Positions 41,081-51,167 of a DNA stretch of 64,000 bases are shown here, piece after piece (position 1 is the first letter of the stretch; the number at the start of each line of letters is the position of its first letter). Under the pieces are notes generated by a model, which worked only from the letters and a program-made list of their open reading frames with translations, searched no databases and was not told the origin of the DNA. The DNA comes from Porphyra umbilicalis (taxonomy: Eukaryota > Rhodophyta > Bangiophyceae > Bangiales > Bangiaceae), in NCBI GenBank assembly GCA_002049455.2, contig KV919096.1:1-64000 (forward strand), in the 5' to 3' direction. Made by a program: the position numbers and the translations under genes.

Positions 41081-41638
41081 CGAGCCGAAGTTTGAGACGC
41101 GATCTTTTTAGTTTTGGCCCTGCGTTTGGAGAGCCACTGACAGCGCCACACGTTGCGCACACGTGGCCGTTGGGTTGGACGGTTGGCTCCATTGGTGGAG
41201 ATGCCCTAACAGCTGTCCGACTGATCGCACACTCATTAGAATGCAGTCCATCCTTACCAGCGTCAACCTCTTTTGGTGGTCCTTGTTCAGACCAGCGGTG
41301 CTACTAGGAACTTCTCCCGTTCCCAGTGGTGTTCTGAAGCCGCAGACGGCGAGACCGAGCACTTCAGAAGAATTTTCGGTCGCCTTTCAGCGTGCTACGG
41401 GCTCAGATGGAAGGCAACTGATGGCAAACGCGTGGGACACAACTGCGTCAGGGGCAATCGCAAGCGTTTGGCCTCACTCACCTGGGCATCGTTACTCACC
41501 GTCCAGGGCTGGCGCCTTTACAGCCTCTGTTGTCTTCGACCGCATTCCTCCCTCGCCCCACAAGGCTTCGTCTAGATCCCATCCTCCGGTGTACCGTTGC
41601 GCCGCCCCCCCACCCCCTGTCCCCCGCCGCATGGGACA

Positions 41639-42568
41639 ATGATTTCCCAGGAGAAGAGGGAGCACCGCGTGAGGATGGTGCGCAAGGACGGTTGCAGCGT
41701 CGCGGTCGCCGCCCGTGACCTCCGCATTTCGGTTTGGTCAACAACATGCTTCCTTCGCAACTTTCTGGACCTCGGCGGTGGCTTCTACAACGATCCCGCT
41801 CAGTGGAACCGGCACTTCGACAACAGCGCGGACGACCCGCAGCTCCGTGATGCGGTGCTGTCGACCGTTCGCAGGGAGCCGGAGCTGTTTCTGGATGAGA
41901 TGGCAGCCGCCGTCGAAGACATTGCTGCGCAGGTTGATGGGGCGGTCGAGGTGTCTCAAGCGACTGTTGCTCGAGTGCTGGGGCGTGACGGGTACACGCG
42001 CAAGTTTGTCTAGCGGGCCTTTATTACGCGTAACGAGGCGAGCCGAGTCGCCTGTGTGGCGGCTCAGTGGCACATCCCGCTACGCTGCCGTGTACATATG
42101 GATGAGGCGCACCGTGTGGGGCAGGTGGCCGAGCCCAGATGGGCCTGGTCGCTGCTTGGGGCTCGTTATGAGTGCTACGCTACGTCATCGCCTAGGGTGC
42201 GCACAAGGCCTTCCGTGGCAATGTCGCATGATGAGTTGTTGGACTGGATAATAACGCGCCCCCCACCGGGTCAGAACTCTGTGGAATTCCTTCTTTTCAT
42301 GACGAACTTTGTGTTACCTCGCATAAGCGCTGTGTAAGAGGGGGTTGCGTGGGCCCATCAGCCTGAGCGGAGCGTTCTAGTCTTGGACAGCACCCGTGTG
42401 CACGATAAGGCTTCCTTGGCAGCATTGAGAGACACCGGAGTGCTCGTTTTTCTTTCGCTGCCCTACTCGCCGGACTTCACTTCGATTGAGGACGTCTTTC
42501 CTGTTGGCAGAAGCTGGCTGCGGCGCTACTCCCGCCCAGAGCAGTTCAACGCGTTGCCCATGCTGTAA
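41639..42568 (+). pseudogene. Tc1/IS630-like transposase with two in-frame stops
   Basis: One reading frame from ATG 41639 to TAA 42566-42568, broken by TAG 42011-42013 and TAA 42335-42337, encodes a transposase-like protein of about 300 residues. The N-terminal helix-turn-helix part reads SQEKREHRVRMVRKDGCSVA. Then come VHMDEAHRVG (first Asp), SVLVLDSTRVHDKA (second Asp, with Ser where Asn is common) and LPYSPDFTSIEDVF (final Glu), the order seen in Tc1/IS630 DDE transposases. No frameshift is visible, so only the two stops silence it. Terminal repeats were not found. Confidence 0.75.
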
Positions 42569-43224
42569 TCAACTCAATGCTGGCTCACATCACCGGTGAC
42601 ATGTGTTGCGAAGTCTTCAAAGCGGCCGTACGCCGCTGTAACATGTACGTCCCGTAAGACGAATAAACACGAGAGCGACGTACAAAACCGGCGCTACGCG
42701 CTCCCGCCACAAAGAAACGCGGACGACGATATGGCCGCGGACTGGGAGCCACGCCGTATGCCGTCCAGGCCGCCGCCGCCAAGGGGGGAGGTAAATCCCC
42801 CGCGGTCGCTGCCCGCCGCACCCCCAGCACCCAAGCCCCCTGCCCGCACCAGAACGCCGCCCTTGCCGCCGTCGCCGACGTCGACGCCGCACCGCCGCCG
42901 CCGCCGTCGCTACCCTTCGCTCAGCGAAGAAAGGTTCGATGCTGTTTTTTCTGAGTGCAAAATTGGTGGGGGAGGGGGGGAAGGCTGGGGGAAGGGCGAG
43001 AGGGGGCGGCAGAGGTGCACGTCCGTAATGTGTGTACGTAACCAGTGCCGAAGAAGGGCGAAGGGTGTAGTCAGGGATGCGAGAGACGTAGCAGAGAAAG
43101 CTTTACATGTCAAGGCAAAGAGGGTGCATTTCGGACACGCAGGCCGAGCTGAGCTCTGGCGCTCGCTGGACTCTTCAAAGAAGCGCTCGAGGTCGTCAGC
43201 ACCGTCGCGCAGTTCGACAATGAA
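42569..43224. other. Intergenic, partly low complexity
   Basis: Pro/Arg-rich translations on plus, with CCG runs near 42760-42910 and GGGGGAGGGGGGG near 42966. No domain is recognisable. Confidence 0.4.
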
Positions 43225-44133
43225 CTACCACGGAGAGGCGAGCACAACCGGCACCGTCAAGCCCACCGACCTCGCGCACTCCATCAGCTCGTCGCACCCC
43301 TGCTTGTACGTGAGCTCCCCACAGGCAAAAGACGCCCCGGTGTACACCCGCCCCTTCCCAATGAACTTGTAAAATTCCCGCTTCACCAATTCGAGGGCCT
43401 TACCATCAGGCAGAGACTCAAACCGTTGCGCCGCGTTCTTTAGCTCCTTGCTCTTGACCCCAAAGTACGGGTTGCTGCTGCCGAGCACCTCTTCCGACGC
43501 TCGCGACCCACAAGCTCTCAGCCCGGCCTCGCGGTTGCAACGCCGTCGAGCCGCGCGCGTGTCCGACGAGTATTTCGGCGCAATCTTCAGCGCCTCGCGG
43601 ATCGATGCGATCACGTCCGCTTTCGATCCGATAATGTTGACCACTCTCAGCGCCCCTGGAATTGGTTGGGCTGTCCCGCGAAATCGCTGGGTGCCCACAT
43701 CCGAAACAAGGGCCCCCAGTATGCGGCCCGCCACTCTACAATCCCCTGCGTCCTGGGACACCGCAGCTACGGCTGCCACCGTTCGGACAGCAGGAGCTGC
43801 GGCCGCCCCGCCCAAACGGGTCAAATCGATGATCTCCGATTGCGCCACGTGCGCGCGAAGCCGCTCACCGTCCGATGTCCGCGTCCCCGCCAGTACGCGC
43901 TTCTGGCAACTAGTAGCCTCATTTTGGGATCGCACTGTCGGTCGAAGGTGTAGAAGGGCAGGTTGCAGACGACCTTGCCTTCGCATCACGTCGTGTTTGG
44001 CACACGACCATGGAGGCCCTGCCCTGCTTGCAATCAGCGTCGCCAGGTTGTCGGGCTGGTGTCCAATGACCTTGCAAACGGCAAAAGGCACAGAGCATGG
44101 CCCGCACAAGGGATCAGTGCATCGGCAACGCAT
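43225..44133 (-). CDS. Unknown protein with Cys-rich N-terminus
   Basis: A 302-aa uninterrupted frame with natural composition. It begins MRCRCTDPLCGPC, with further Cys and His in the next 40 residues (VCKVIGHQP ... WSCAKHD), which could bind a metal. The C-terminal 130 residues are Lys/Arg/Glu-rich and look globular (ASIREALKIAPKYSS, KALELVKREFYKFIGKGRVY, CGELTYKQGCDELMECARSV). The frame is open a few codons upstream, and I use the first ATG. I cannot assign a family. It lies between two mobile-element loci, so it could itself belong to a transposon. Confidence 0.45.
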   Translation of the reverse strand: MRCRCTDPLCGPCSVPFAVCKVIGHQPDNLATLIASRAGPPWSCAKHDVMRRQGRLQPALLHLRPTVRSQNEATSCQKRVLAGTRTSDGERLRAHVAQSEIIDLTRLGGAAAAPAVRTVAAVAAVSQDAGDCRVAGRILGALVSDVGTQRFRGTAQPIPGALRVVNIIGSKADVIASIREALKIAPKYSSDTRAARRRCNREAGLRACGSRASEEVLGSSNPYFGVKSKELKNAAQRFESLPDGKALELVKREFYKFIGKGRVYTGASFACGELTYKQGCDELMECARSVGLTVPVVLASPW

Positions 44134-46384
44134 GTTCCCCTCCACGTTGAGCGGGCAGTGCGTGACCCTGTGACCTGGTACGCGACAAGCACCGCACTTT
44201 CGGGCACCTGTTTCGTGCCATTAACCGGCAAGAGCGAATAGACAGGCAAACAAGTCACACAGAAGGATGTCTCACAACCTCCGAAAAGAGGTATGCACCA
44301 GCTCCGCACCGTCAGTGCTCGCTGTTGCATGCTACATGACCGTCAGGAACAAAAGGCGGATGGCGCCAAGCGCAATGCACACTGGGACATACGTCCACTT
44401 TGAATGGCAACTTGAGAGAACCATTGTGACTCGGTCCACCTCCAGCAGAGAGGGTAGCAGCGGAACTCCTACACATAATCACTTCTGGAAGGTCGCAGAA
44501 AGGTCGCAGAAAAGGTAGTGGGCGTGCTGGAGCCACGAAAATCGATGGTGTCGCGACGCCGATCATTTGACAGCGTGGGCTGCGAAACAACGCAGGTCCC
44601 GTGGCGGACCCGTGTCGACGCCGTCGTCGTAGATGAAAGCCACGCCCTGTCCCCCATCGTGAACTACGGCCAAATTCGGCGCACAGGACAAACGAAGCCA
44701 TCAAATGTATTTGCGCGAAAACTACAAAACTTATATTACTAACCGCCAAACAATGGCGGTTGCAGAGAGAAGGGAGGCAGAGCCGACGACAAAGCGTAGA
44801 AAAGAAGTCGGGTTGGCTGTTCGACAAGCCGCAATCAAACTATTGGCTGAGAGCTGCCGCCAGTACTCTTACAAGCCAATCACCGTTTCTCGCCGAGTCA
44901 CGCAAAGCCATTGTAACGTACAATGAGATTTCCTGAGATTTTTGGGCCGCGTGCTTTGGCCTGAAGACGGCATGGAGAGGGTTCTGGGCCAGACCTATGA
45001 TTTCTCATGGGATCAACAAACTTCTTCAGACTTCTTGAGATCCTGATCGTCTCGATTACGTACCACACTACTAGGGTGCGCAAAGGGTGTACTGGGGCGT
45101 ACTGCGGCCTAGAACTTGTACCAAGAAAGTGAAATCAATGCTGGGGTGGCGCGGGCTCCACTGGCCTCTCACCAGCCCGTGGAAACGCAGGCTACAAGTG
45201 GCGCCCTCAGTCCTGGAGTTGTCCCCGCCGACGGCGGTGGGATTCGGTCGGGTTCCCCATCATGTTGCCTCGCCGGATCGCTAATGTAGCCTCACCGGGT
45301 CAAGAGGGAATTTTCGTGATTGAGACGATTCAATGCCTCGATGCAAGGCCTGGACGAGACTGGTCACGGATCAACTCCGGCGGTTCATCGCTGGATTTCT
45401 GGAACGCTGCGCTGCGCTCTACGTGGAACTCACTGAACCCCCGATGATACCCCAGGTCAGATCTCACCGTAACGAATGCATCTGCTTACAGGCCTGCGGC
45501 CACGCCAACGCCTCCGCTTCGTCGATGCCAACGTCGACGGACTCTCCATCGACGCCTGATACGCACCCCCCCCCACACCTGCCTCAGTTGCTCACGGGCG
45601 CCCATGCCCCCACTCCGTCAATGCCCTACACACACCCACCGCCAGCAATCATTCGGCCGGTCACATCTCGTAGTAACTGACGTCACCGGCTTGCAGACTG
45701 CGCCCACGGCCACCCATCCAACTAGTTGACAGAAAAGTAACCCTCTCAAGAACGCCCCTAAATCGGGTGTAGAAGTTACTTGTCAGCCGAGGTGTCATAC
45801 TTCAGTGTGCTGTTCTGTCAGCCATCCGCCATGTCGAGAGCTGCAAGCCTCGTGTGTGGACCCAGCACTCCTCACCATCAGTTGTGTGGAGGGCGACACG
45901 CCTTATGCGCGGATCTCGACCCTCCTTTGTTGACACTGTGAGCCTGACTGGGCGGTCAATGGTCATCTGTTCTCACAGACATAGGCTGGGATCGGATCCT
46001 TAGTGGCCGCGTTCTGACTACCCGTTTCTTCGGGCGATCATCGATTGGTGCAGCGTATGTCGCTCTTCGGAGGGTCAGCCGACGTGGAAGCTCCCCGGGG
46101 AACGGTGTCCAGTGGGCTATTGGCCCTCAATGGTACCACCTGGCCGTGCCCCCCACCCTCCGGCAGCCCTCGCGAACCCCCGCCCCCCCGCACCCCATGC
46201 GCCTTACAGGCGTTCGGACGCGGTACAGCTACCGCTGACGGCAACCGCCGTCGTCGCGCATGAAGGAGGGGCCGGGAGTCTCGCCGGCGTCAAGGCTTCC
46301 TCTACCGCGTACGGATCCTTTCACGCCCGAGCAGCGCGTCGTTGGCACCCCCCTCTCCCGTCTTGTATTTTTAGTTCTCAAGTA
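44134..46384. other. Intergenic DNA, nothing recognised
   Basis: Mixed, partly AT-rich DNA with only short frames on both strands. No repeat ends or RNA genes were recognised. Confidence 0.4.
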
Positions 46385-47726
46385 CAGTCAGTGAGCAGTT
46401 TTATCCGTACGGATAATATTGAGATTCGTGCGGATCTGTTTGCAAATATGCAATCATCGTTTCCACGCTCTATGCTGGTCAATACTTGGTGCTCGCACCC
46501 CCTACCTCAATCACCTTCTTCACCCGTCGAGGCATGGACTCCGCCAAAGCCTTGAAGAAAGAGGTGGGGACGGCTTTCCACTCCTGACACAGAGCAGCAA
46601 ACATCTCGTCCTTGGTCTTGGGCATCCCCGGTCGCAGCCGCAGCCGGCGCTCCAGCTCGCCCCACGCGTTCTCTATGGGGTTGAGGTCCGGGCTCTGCGC
46701 CATCCAGGGAAGGACGCGAATACCGTGCTTCTCCTTGATGGCCCTGCACAACTTGGCCGCGTGGATGGGCGCCAGGTCCTCCTGGAACCAGGCCGCGTCC
46801 GTCGAGCCGTAGTCCTCAACAAACCTGGGCACAACGTGCTCCTCCAACAGCGCGCCGTACGAGACCGCCGTCATCTTGCCCTCGCAGCGCACCAGAGGTG
46901 ACCGTCCCAGCGCCGAGAAAGCCCCCCACACCATCACGCTCTGGCGGCCGCTCTTAAAGGTCGGGCGCAGCCGAGATGGGGAGTACCGCTCGCCAGGTCG
47001 ACGCCAAACGCGATGAACGCTCGCGTCCCGGACGACATACGAGCTCTCGTCGCGAACGAAGACCGATGCCCACTCCATCGTCCAGTCCTTGCGCTCTGAG
47101 CACCACACCAGCCGCTTGTCCTTGTTCCGGTCCGACAGGTAGGGTTTTTTGGAAGCCACGCGGGACTCAATACCCATGGCCTTGACGGCCCGCCGTACCG
47201 TCCAGGTGGAGACGGGACCCTTCTGGGAGCCTCCAGCCGCCTGGTTGCGCGTCTGGTTGACCTTCTCCGTCAACGCCTGGATTGTGGAGAAGCCGTTCTC
47301 GTCCACGGCGCGGCGCACGGAGCGCAGCTCTCGCTCCGTCAGGGACTTGGGGCGGCCCCGTTTGTCTACCTTGGCACCGTTGTCCGTCGCCCGCGCCACC
47401 TCCGCCGCGTAGGCGACGGTGCTTTTCGGCCGCCCCAGAATCGTACCAATTGCAGCAAGTGACTTTCCCTGCCGGAGGAGAATAGAAATTGTTTCTTGTT
47501 CGCCAACGGACAGGGGACGACGAGTGCGTCCCCCCATGGTGGTTGGTGGCCGCGCTCTGGTCCGGGGGGCGTCAGCTGTCGGCGCACGAAGACGCACGCT
47601 GCCGATGCATGTAGAGGCAAAGTCGAGAACTGTGGCGCGTGCTGGTGCATGGAGGCCGATTGCGGGACTTGATCCGGGATAGAAAAAAAGTTGCGAAATC
47701 GTACGGATAAACTTGCTCACTGACTG
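46385..47726 (-). mobile_element. Tc1-type transposon, complete, 1,342 bp
   Basis: The terminal inverted repeats start CAGTCAGTGAGCA and extend to CCGTACG (25 of 27 positions agree between 46385 and the complement at 47726). The TA target duplication is present on both sides (46383-46384, 47727-47728). It encodes one intact DD34E transposase. Size and layout are those of a minimal autonomous Tc1/mariner element. Confidence 0.95.
46479..47537 (-). CDS. Tc1 family transposase (DD34E)
   Basis: A 352-aa cut-and-paste transposase inserting at TA. The N-terminal paired HTH region contains a homeodomain-like first HTH (SVGEQETISILLRQGKSLAA), the GRPK-type link KRGRPKSLTEREL, and a second HTH around residues 105-125. 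The catalytic triad is Asp163 (FVRDESS), Asp254 (FQEDLAPIH) and Glu289 (SPDLNPIENAWGELE), with 34 residues between the last two. VMVWGAFSALG is the usual mid-domain block. ATG 47537 lies inside the element; the longer open frame upstream crosses the terminal repeat and is not used. No damage is seen. Confidence 0.95.
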   Translation of the reverse strand: MGGRTRRPLSVGEQETISILLRQGKSLAAIGTILGRPKSTVAYAAEVARATDNGAKVDKRGRPKSLTERELRSVRRAVDENGFSTIQALTEKVNQTRNQAAGGSQKGPVSTWTVRRAVKAMGIESRVASKKPYLSDRNKDKRLVWCSERKDWTMEWASVFVRDESSYVVRDASVHRVWRRPGERYSPSRLRPTFKSGRQSVMVWGAFSALGRSPLVRCEGKMTAVSYGALLEEHVVPRFVEDYGSTDAAWFQEDLAPIHAAKLCRAIKEKHGIRVLPWMAQSPDLNPIENAWGELERRLRLRPGMPKTKDEMFAALCQEWKAVPTSFFKALAESMPRRVKKVIEVGGASTKY

Positions 47727-49602
47727 TACGTTCAGTGTCGTGAGGACTAGTAGGACAAGAAGAGTGGTGCGATGTGTGCACTGCGTATCGTTTGATTCGC
47801 CGTTCTCCCTCCGTAAATGTGCACCCGTCCAGTGATGTACTTCTTCTCTCTCTGCCCATGTGGCCTTTGCCGCCACCTCTTCCCCTGCTGCCGCTCTTCT
47901 CCTACTGCCTGTTTCCTGCCCACTGCTCTTTTCCCTCCGCAGCCTCCTTTCCCAATGCTTCCCCTTTTAGCCCTACTGCCCATTATTCTCCTACTGTACC
48001 ATGTATTTCTACAGTCTCATTTGATCCTACGGCCCCTGCTACCCTTATAGTCGTTGCGGACGGCGCGGATGCGGACGGCGAGTTGGTGGGGCGCTGCATG
48101 TTCTGATCTCCCTGTCCTTGCTTCGTTCTGGTTGTTTATGTGCGGTTCGGGTCGGGTGGCGAGGGGCGGGGGAAGAGCGCTAGGAGGTAGGAAGAGGGTG
48201 TACTACCCCCAGCCAGAGGGCGCTACAGAACCATAAAAGACGCTTCTGTTTTCTGCAACGTATTCAGCTGGTGCGGCCCTGTACGACAGCTCTCCAGCTG
48301 GCATCACGTATCAGACCGCTGATTGAATATGAATCCAGCCCAGGCACGCTCGCAATCGTGGCGCCAAGGGGGGCCACGTGACTTGTCTCAGCAGGTGCGG
48401 TGATGCCCCCAATTGGAGCTGTGAGGGGGGGGGGAGGCGGCTCCCGGACATGTCGTTGAACAGTGTCAGAACCGTGCTGGCCGCGTACTGTTGCTCCGAA
48501 ATGCGAATATGCCATCTGTACTGATAGTGTAGACACTGAGGAAAAGCGGGGTCGAATACGGCCCAGTACAGCCATTTCAGACGTACTGGCACCAATCTGA
48601 AAACCACCGGGGTACGTCCTCAAGTAGCGTGGTACCGAATCGCGACGATGTGCGTTTCCAGTGCGCAGAGCTGCATGGGGAGACTGTGCAAGGAACTCAC
48701 ATGATTCCTGGGCTTTTCATTGGTCCACGTACACTGTTGAAGTATTACAACCACTCTGTAACCGCCATTTTTTGGAGGTCAGCAGTAAGTGTTAACAAAA
48801 GTACGCCTTGCGTTCGCATTCCGTTTGGATCGTCTAAAATGGAGATGGCTGCAATAGTAGCGGCGGAGACGGCGCCTTGGCCGTTGGGGACCGCATCTTG
48901 GTGGTGGACCGGTTGGTAGTAGTTGGAGGGGTGTACGGGCGGGCGGGCGCCACCGATTCCACAGGCGGTGGACATTGCCCGACAGTGAGAGGCGGTTTGC
49001 AATACAAGGCGGACCCCGCAGTCGCTTTTTACGCGTCCACCGCCGCCGCCACCTCCGCTTTTTCCGCGTTCACCTTGTGCGCGTCTCCCACCGCCCAGTC
49101 CGTGGCCTCCGCGCCAGCCGCTCGCTTCTTGGTGTCCGCGAGGCGACTTCTTTTGGCCGTCGGCGGTGCACTTGTATAGGAGAGTACATTGGAAATGACG
49201 GCGGTCGTCCTGTTAGCGGCCGTTTTCCACACAAAACTGTGGTGAGCCGAAATGTGGGCAGATATGACGGTGCCCGAGCCGTGCACTCCACCCAGGGGGC
49301 TTTGCAGAAACTGAAGGGCCGTTGAAGACCCTTTTGAGAGGGCTGAAGGCGTCCGCTGCAACTTCCACGACCATGGATTCCCACAACCGCTTCCGGAATG
49401 AGCATCCGCCACTGCTGCGGCTGCCGCAAGCAGTAGTGGCAGTGCGTCACTAAGAAAAGCTCACCAGCAGAGCAGACTCACTTTGGAACGGTCACTGAGG
49501 ACCCAGCCCCAGCCTGCGCTCAGGAGTACGGATAACTTCTGACAGAGGAGAGGGCCTCGCTGTACACAAACATGAGGGCGCTGACCACGCGCGAGGCTTG
49601 CT
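47727..49602. other. Intergenic DNA, nothing recognised
   Basis: CT-rich stretch at 47840-48030, then mixed DNA. No ORF has a recognisable motif. Confidence 0.4.
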
Positions 49603-50206
49603 GAGGACCAATTTATGATTCGTCCAGCCGCCAGCAACGCTCTTACCGTGGCATCGGCTTTCATTGATGCTAGGGTCACCGCATACGGCATCCCCGACTC
49701 AGTTCTCTCGGACCAAGGGCCGCAGTTCGCCTCGGATTATTCCCGGGCCATCCAAGGCTTACTCGGGATAGCTTTGAACTATACCTCGCCATACCACCTG
49801 ATATGTGGCGGAGCACCAAGCCGAGTGGGACAGCCATCTATACCTCTTGACCACTGCGTACATTACGCAGTTCCACTCCAGCTCTGGGGAAGTCCCCATC
49901 GCTATTGTGAGCCCGAGAAGGCTCCAGCGCATTGGCATCGAGAGGATTTATCGGGTAAGGCAAGCCGAGGAGAGACCCGTCGACGACAGTTCGGCGGCGG
50001 AACAATACGCGGAGGACCTGCACGCTCTCATCCGGAAGGTCCGAGAGCATCTGGGCAATGCCCAGGCTGCCTACAAGCGTGCGTTTGACATACGAACTCG
50101 GTAAAAGAACAACCACCTAAGGGCGGGGGACTGGGTATATGTGGATGCCCCTTCCCGCTCGCCGAAGAAGCCTGGGTTCAAGATTCAAGAATCCTCTGGC
50201 CTTTAG
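49603..50206 (+). pseudogene. Ty3/gypsy integrase relic
   Basis: The first frame gives ALTVASAFIDARVTAYGIPD SVLSDQGPQFAS (second catalytic Asp of the integrase core) and stops matching after TSPYH. A +1 frame then resumes with AEWDSHLYLLTTAYITQFHS SSGEVPIAIVSPR, the segment following the catalytic Glu. It passes a TAA at 50102 and continues with LRAGDWVYVDAP ... KPGFKIQE, typical of the retroelement integrase C-terminal end. The catalytic Glu segment is missing between the two pieces. No LTRs were found, so this is a short dead fragment. Confidence 0.75.
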
Positions 50207-51167
50207 GACAGGGTACTATCCAACATGCGCATAGGGGCCCCCATTCTCATTTTTTTCCGAGCTAGTGCACGTTGCGGGAGTCTTTGCGAAGAAGCGGGTT
50301 GCACGCGGAGAGACCTCGTACGGCTCGGGCGGACATCGCAGTACGTTGTGTCCGACATTGTTAGAAGCGTCAACTTGCACACTATCCGTACGTGTGGTTT
50401 TCCACGATGGCCGTACGTTGGGCGTTTGTGAGGTCCAACCATGTAGAAAGAGGATTTATTTCTCGTTCAGATGTATTGAAGCGGGGGGTCTGTGCTTGAC
50501 AAGAGCTGGAAACAAGGATGCGTGCTGCATATGACCGCGTCGGGTGAGGAATTGAAGACGTAATTGGTGAAACATGCCCCTGAGATGCTCTGGACGGTGT
50601 TTTTGTTTTGCAAAAGTTTGAACGCGCAGGAGAGGGCCAAGATCGGAGACAGCAGAGAGCCGTAGAATGATGTGTGACCCTGGCGCGCAGTGACTGAAGC
50701 GGGCAGTCGCGAGTGGCGTGACGCAGCTGCCCGCGTGATGCTGTGCGCGGACCTGCGACGAGGAGAGGGCGGCGTTGTGCGTGTGGCCCGTGCAAGGGGG
50801 TCGTGGTGTCGCGGTGGTGGATCCGGCCGTGCGGGATGTCTCGCAACTGACGGCGCGGTACGTCGCGGGGGGAGTAGAACGACAGAGGGGTACGTTCGGG
50901 GGATTGAGGAGGGTTTGAGGGGCCGTGGGGCTGGGGGAGCAGAGGGGTGAAGACGCCGCTGGCTAACAGGTTGCAGCCCCTACGGCGGGGGCGGCGGACC
51001 CTGCGCCCGCGCCACCTGCTGCGATAGGCATGCTACTGGCAACACGCCTAGCCATCACGGACTAGGGGGCGGGAGCGGCATGGCGTTTGCCCAAGGGGGA
51101 GGGTGGACTGCGCGGTAGCGGAGGCGGACGTGGACGTGGGTGGAAGGGCCGGTGTCCTGGGGGAAAA
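50207..51167. other. Intergenic DNA before the satellite
   Basis: No gene is supported. 50700-51060 is GC-rich and purine-skewed. The segment 51060-51165 leads directly into the first partial satellite unit. Confidence 0.4.

Larger units (their letters stand above)
38214..41206. mobile_element. Harbinger-type element interrupted by other DNA (2,993 bp)
   Basis: The left end GAGCATCCCCGCCAATGGCT and the complement of the right end GGGCATCTCCACCAATGGAG agree at 27 of 32 positions, and TAA flanks both ends (38211-38213, 41207-41209). Three blocks (38214-38340, 39465-39762, 41085-41206) match consecutive parts of the 562-bp MITE at 25582-26143. The DNA between them is therefore inserted, including the MITE at 38871. 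No transposase is present. Confidence 0.75.

Noticed and set aside
47538..47876. Upstream extension of the Tc1 transposase frame
   Set aside because: It crosses the terminal repeat and leaves the element; the ATG at 47537 is the natural start.
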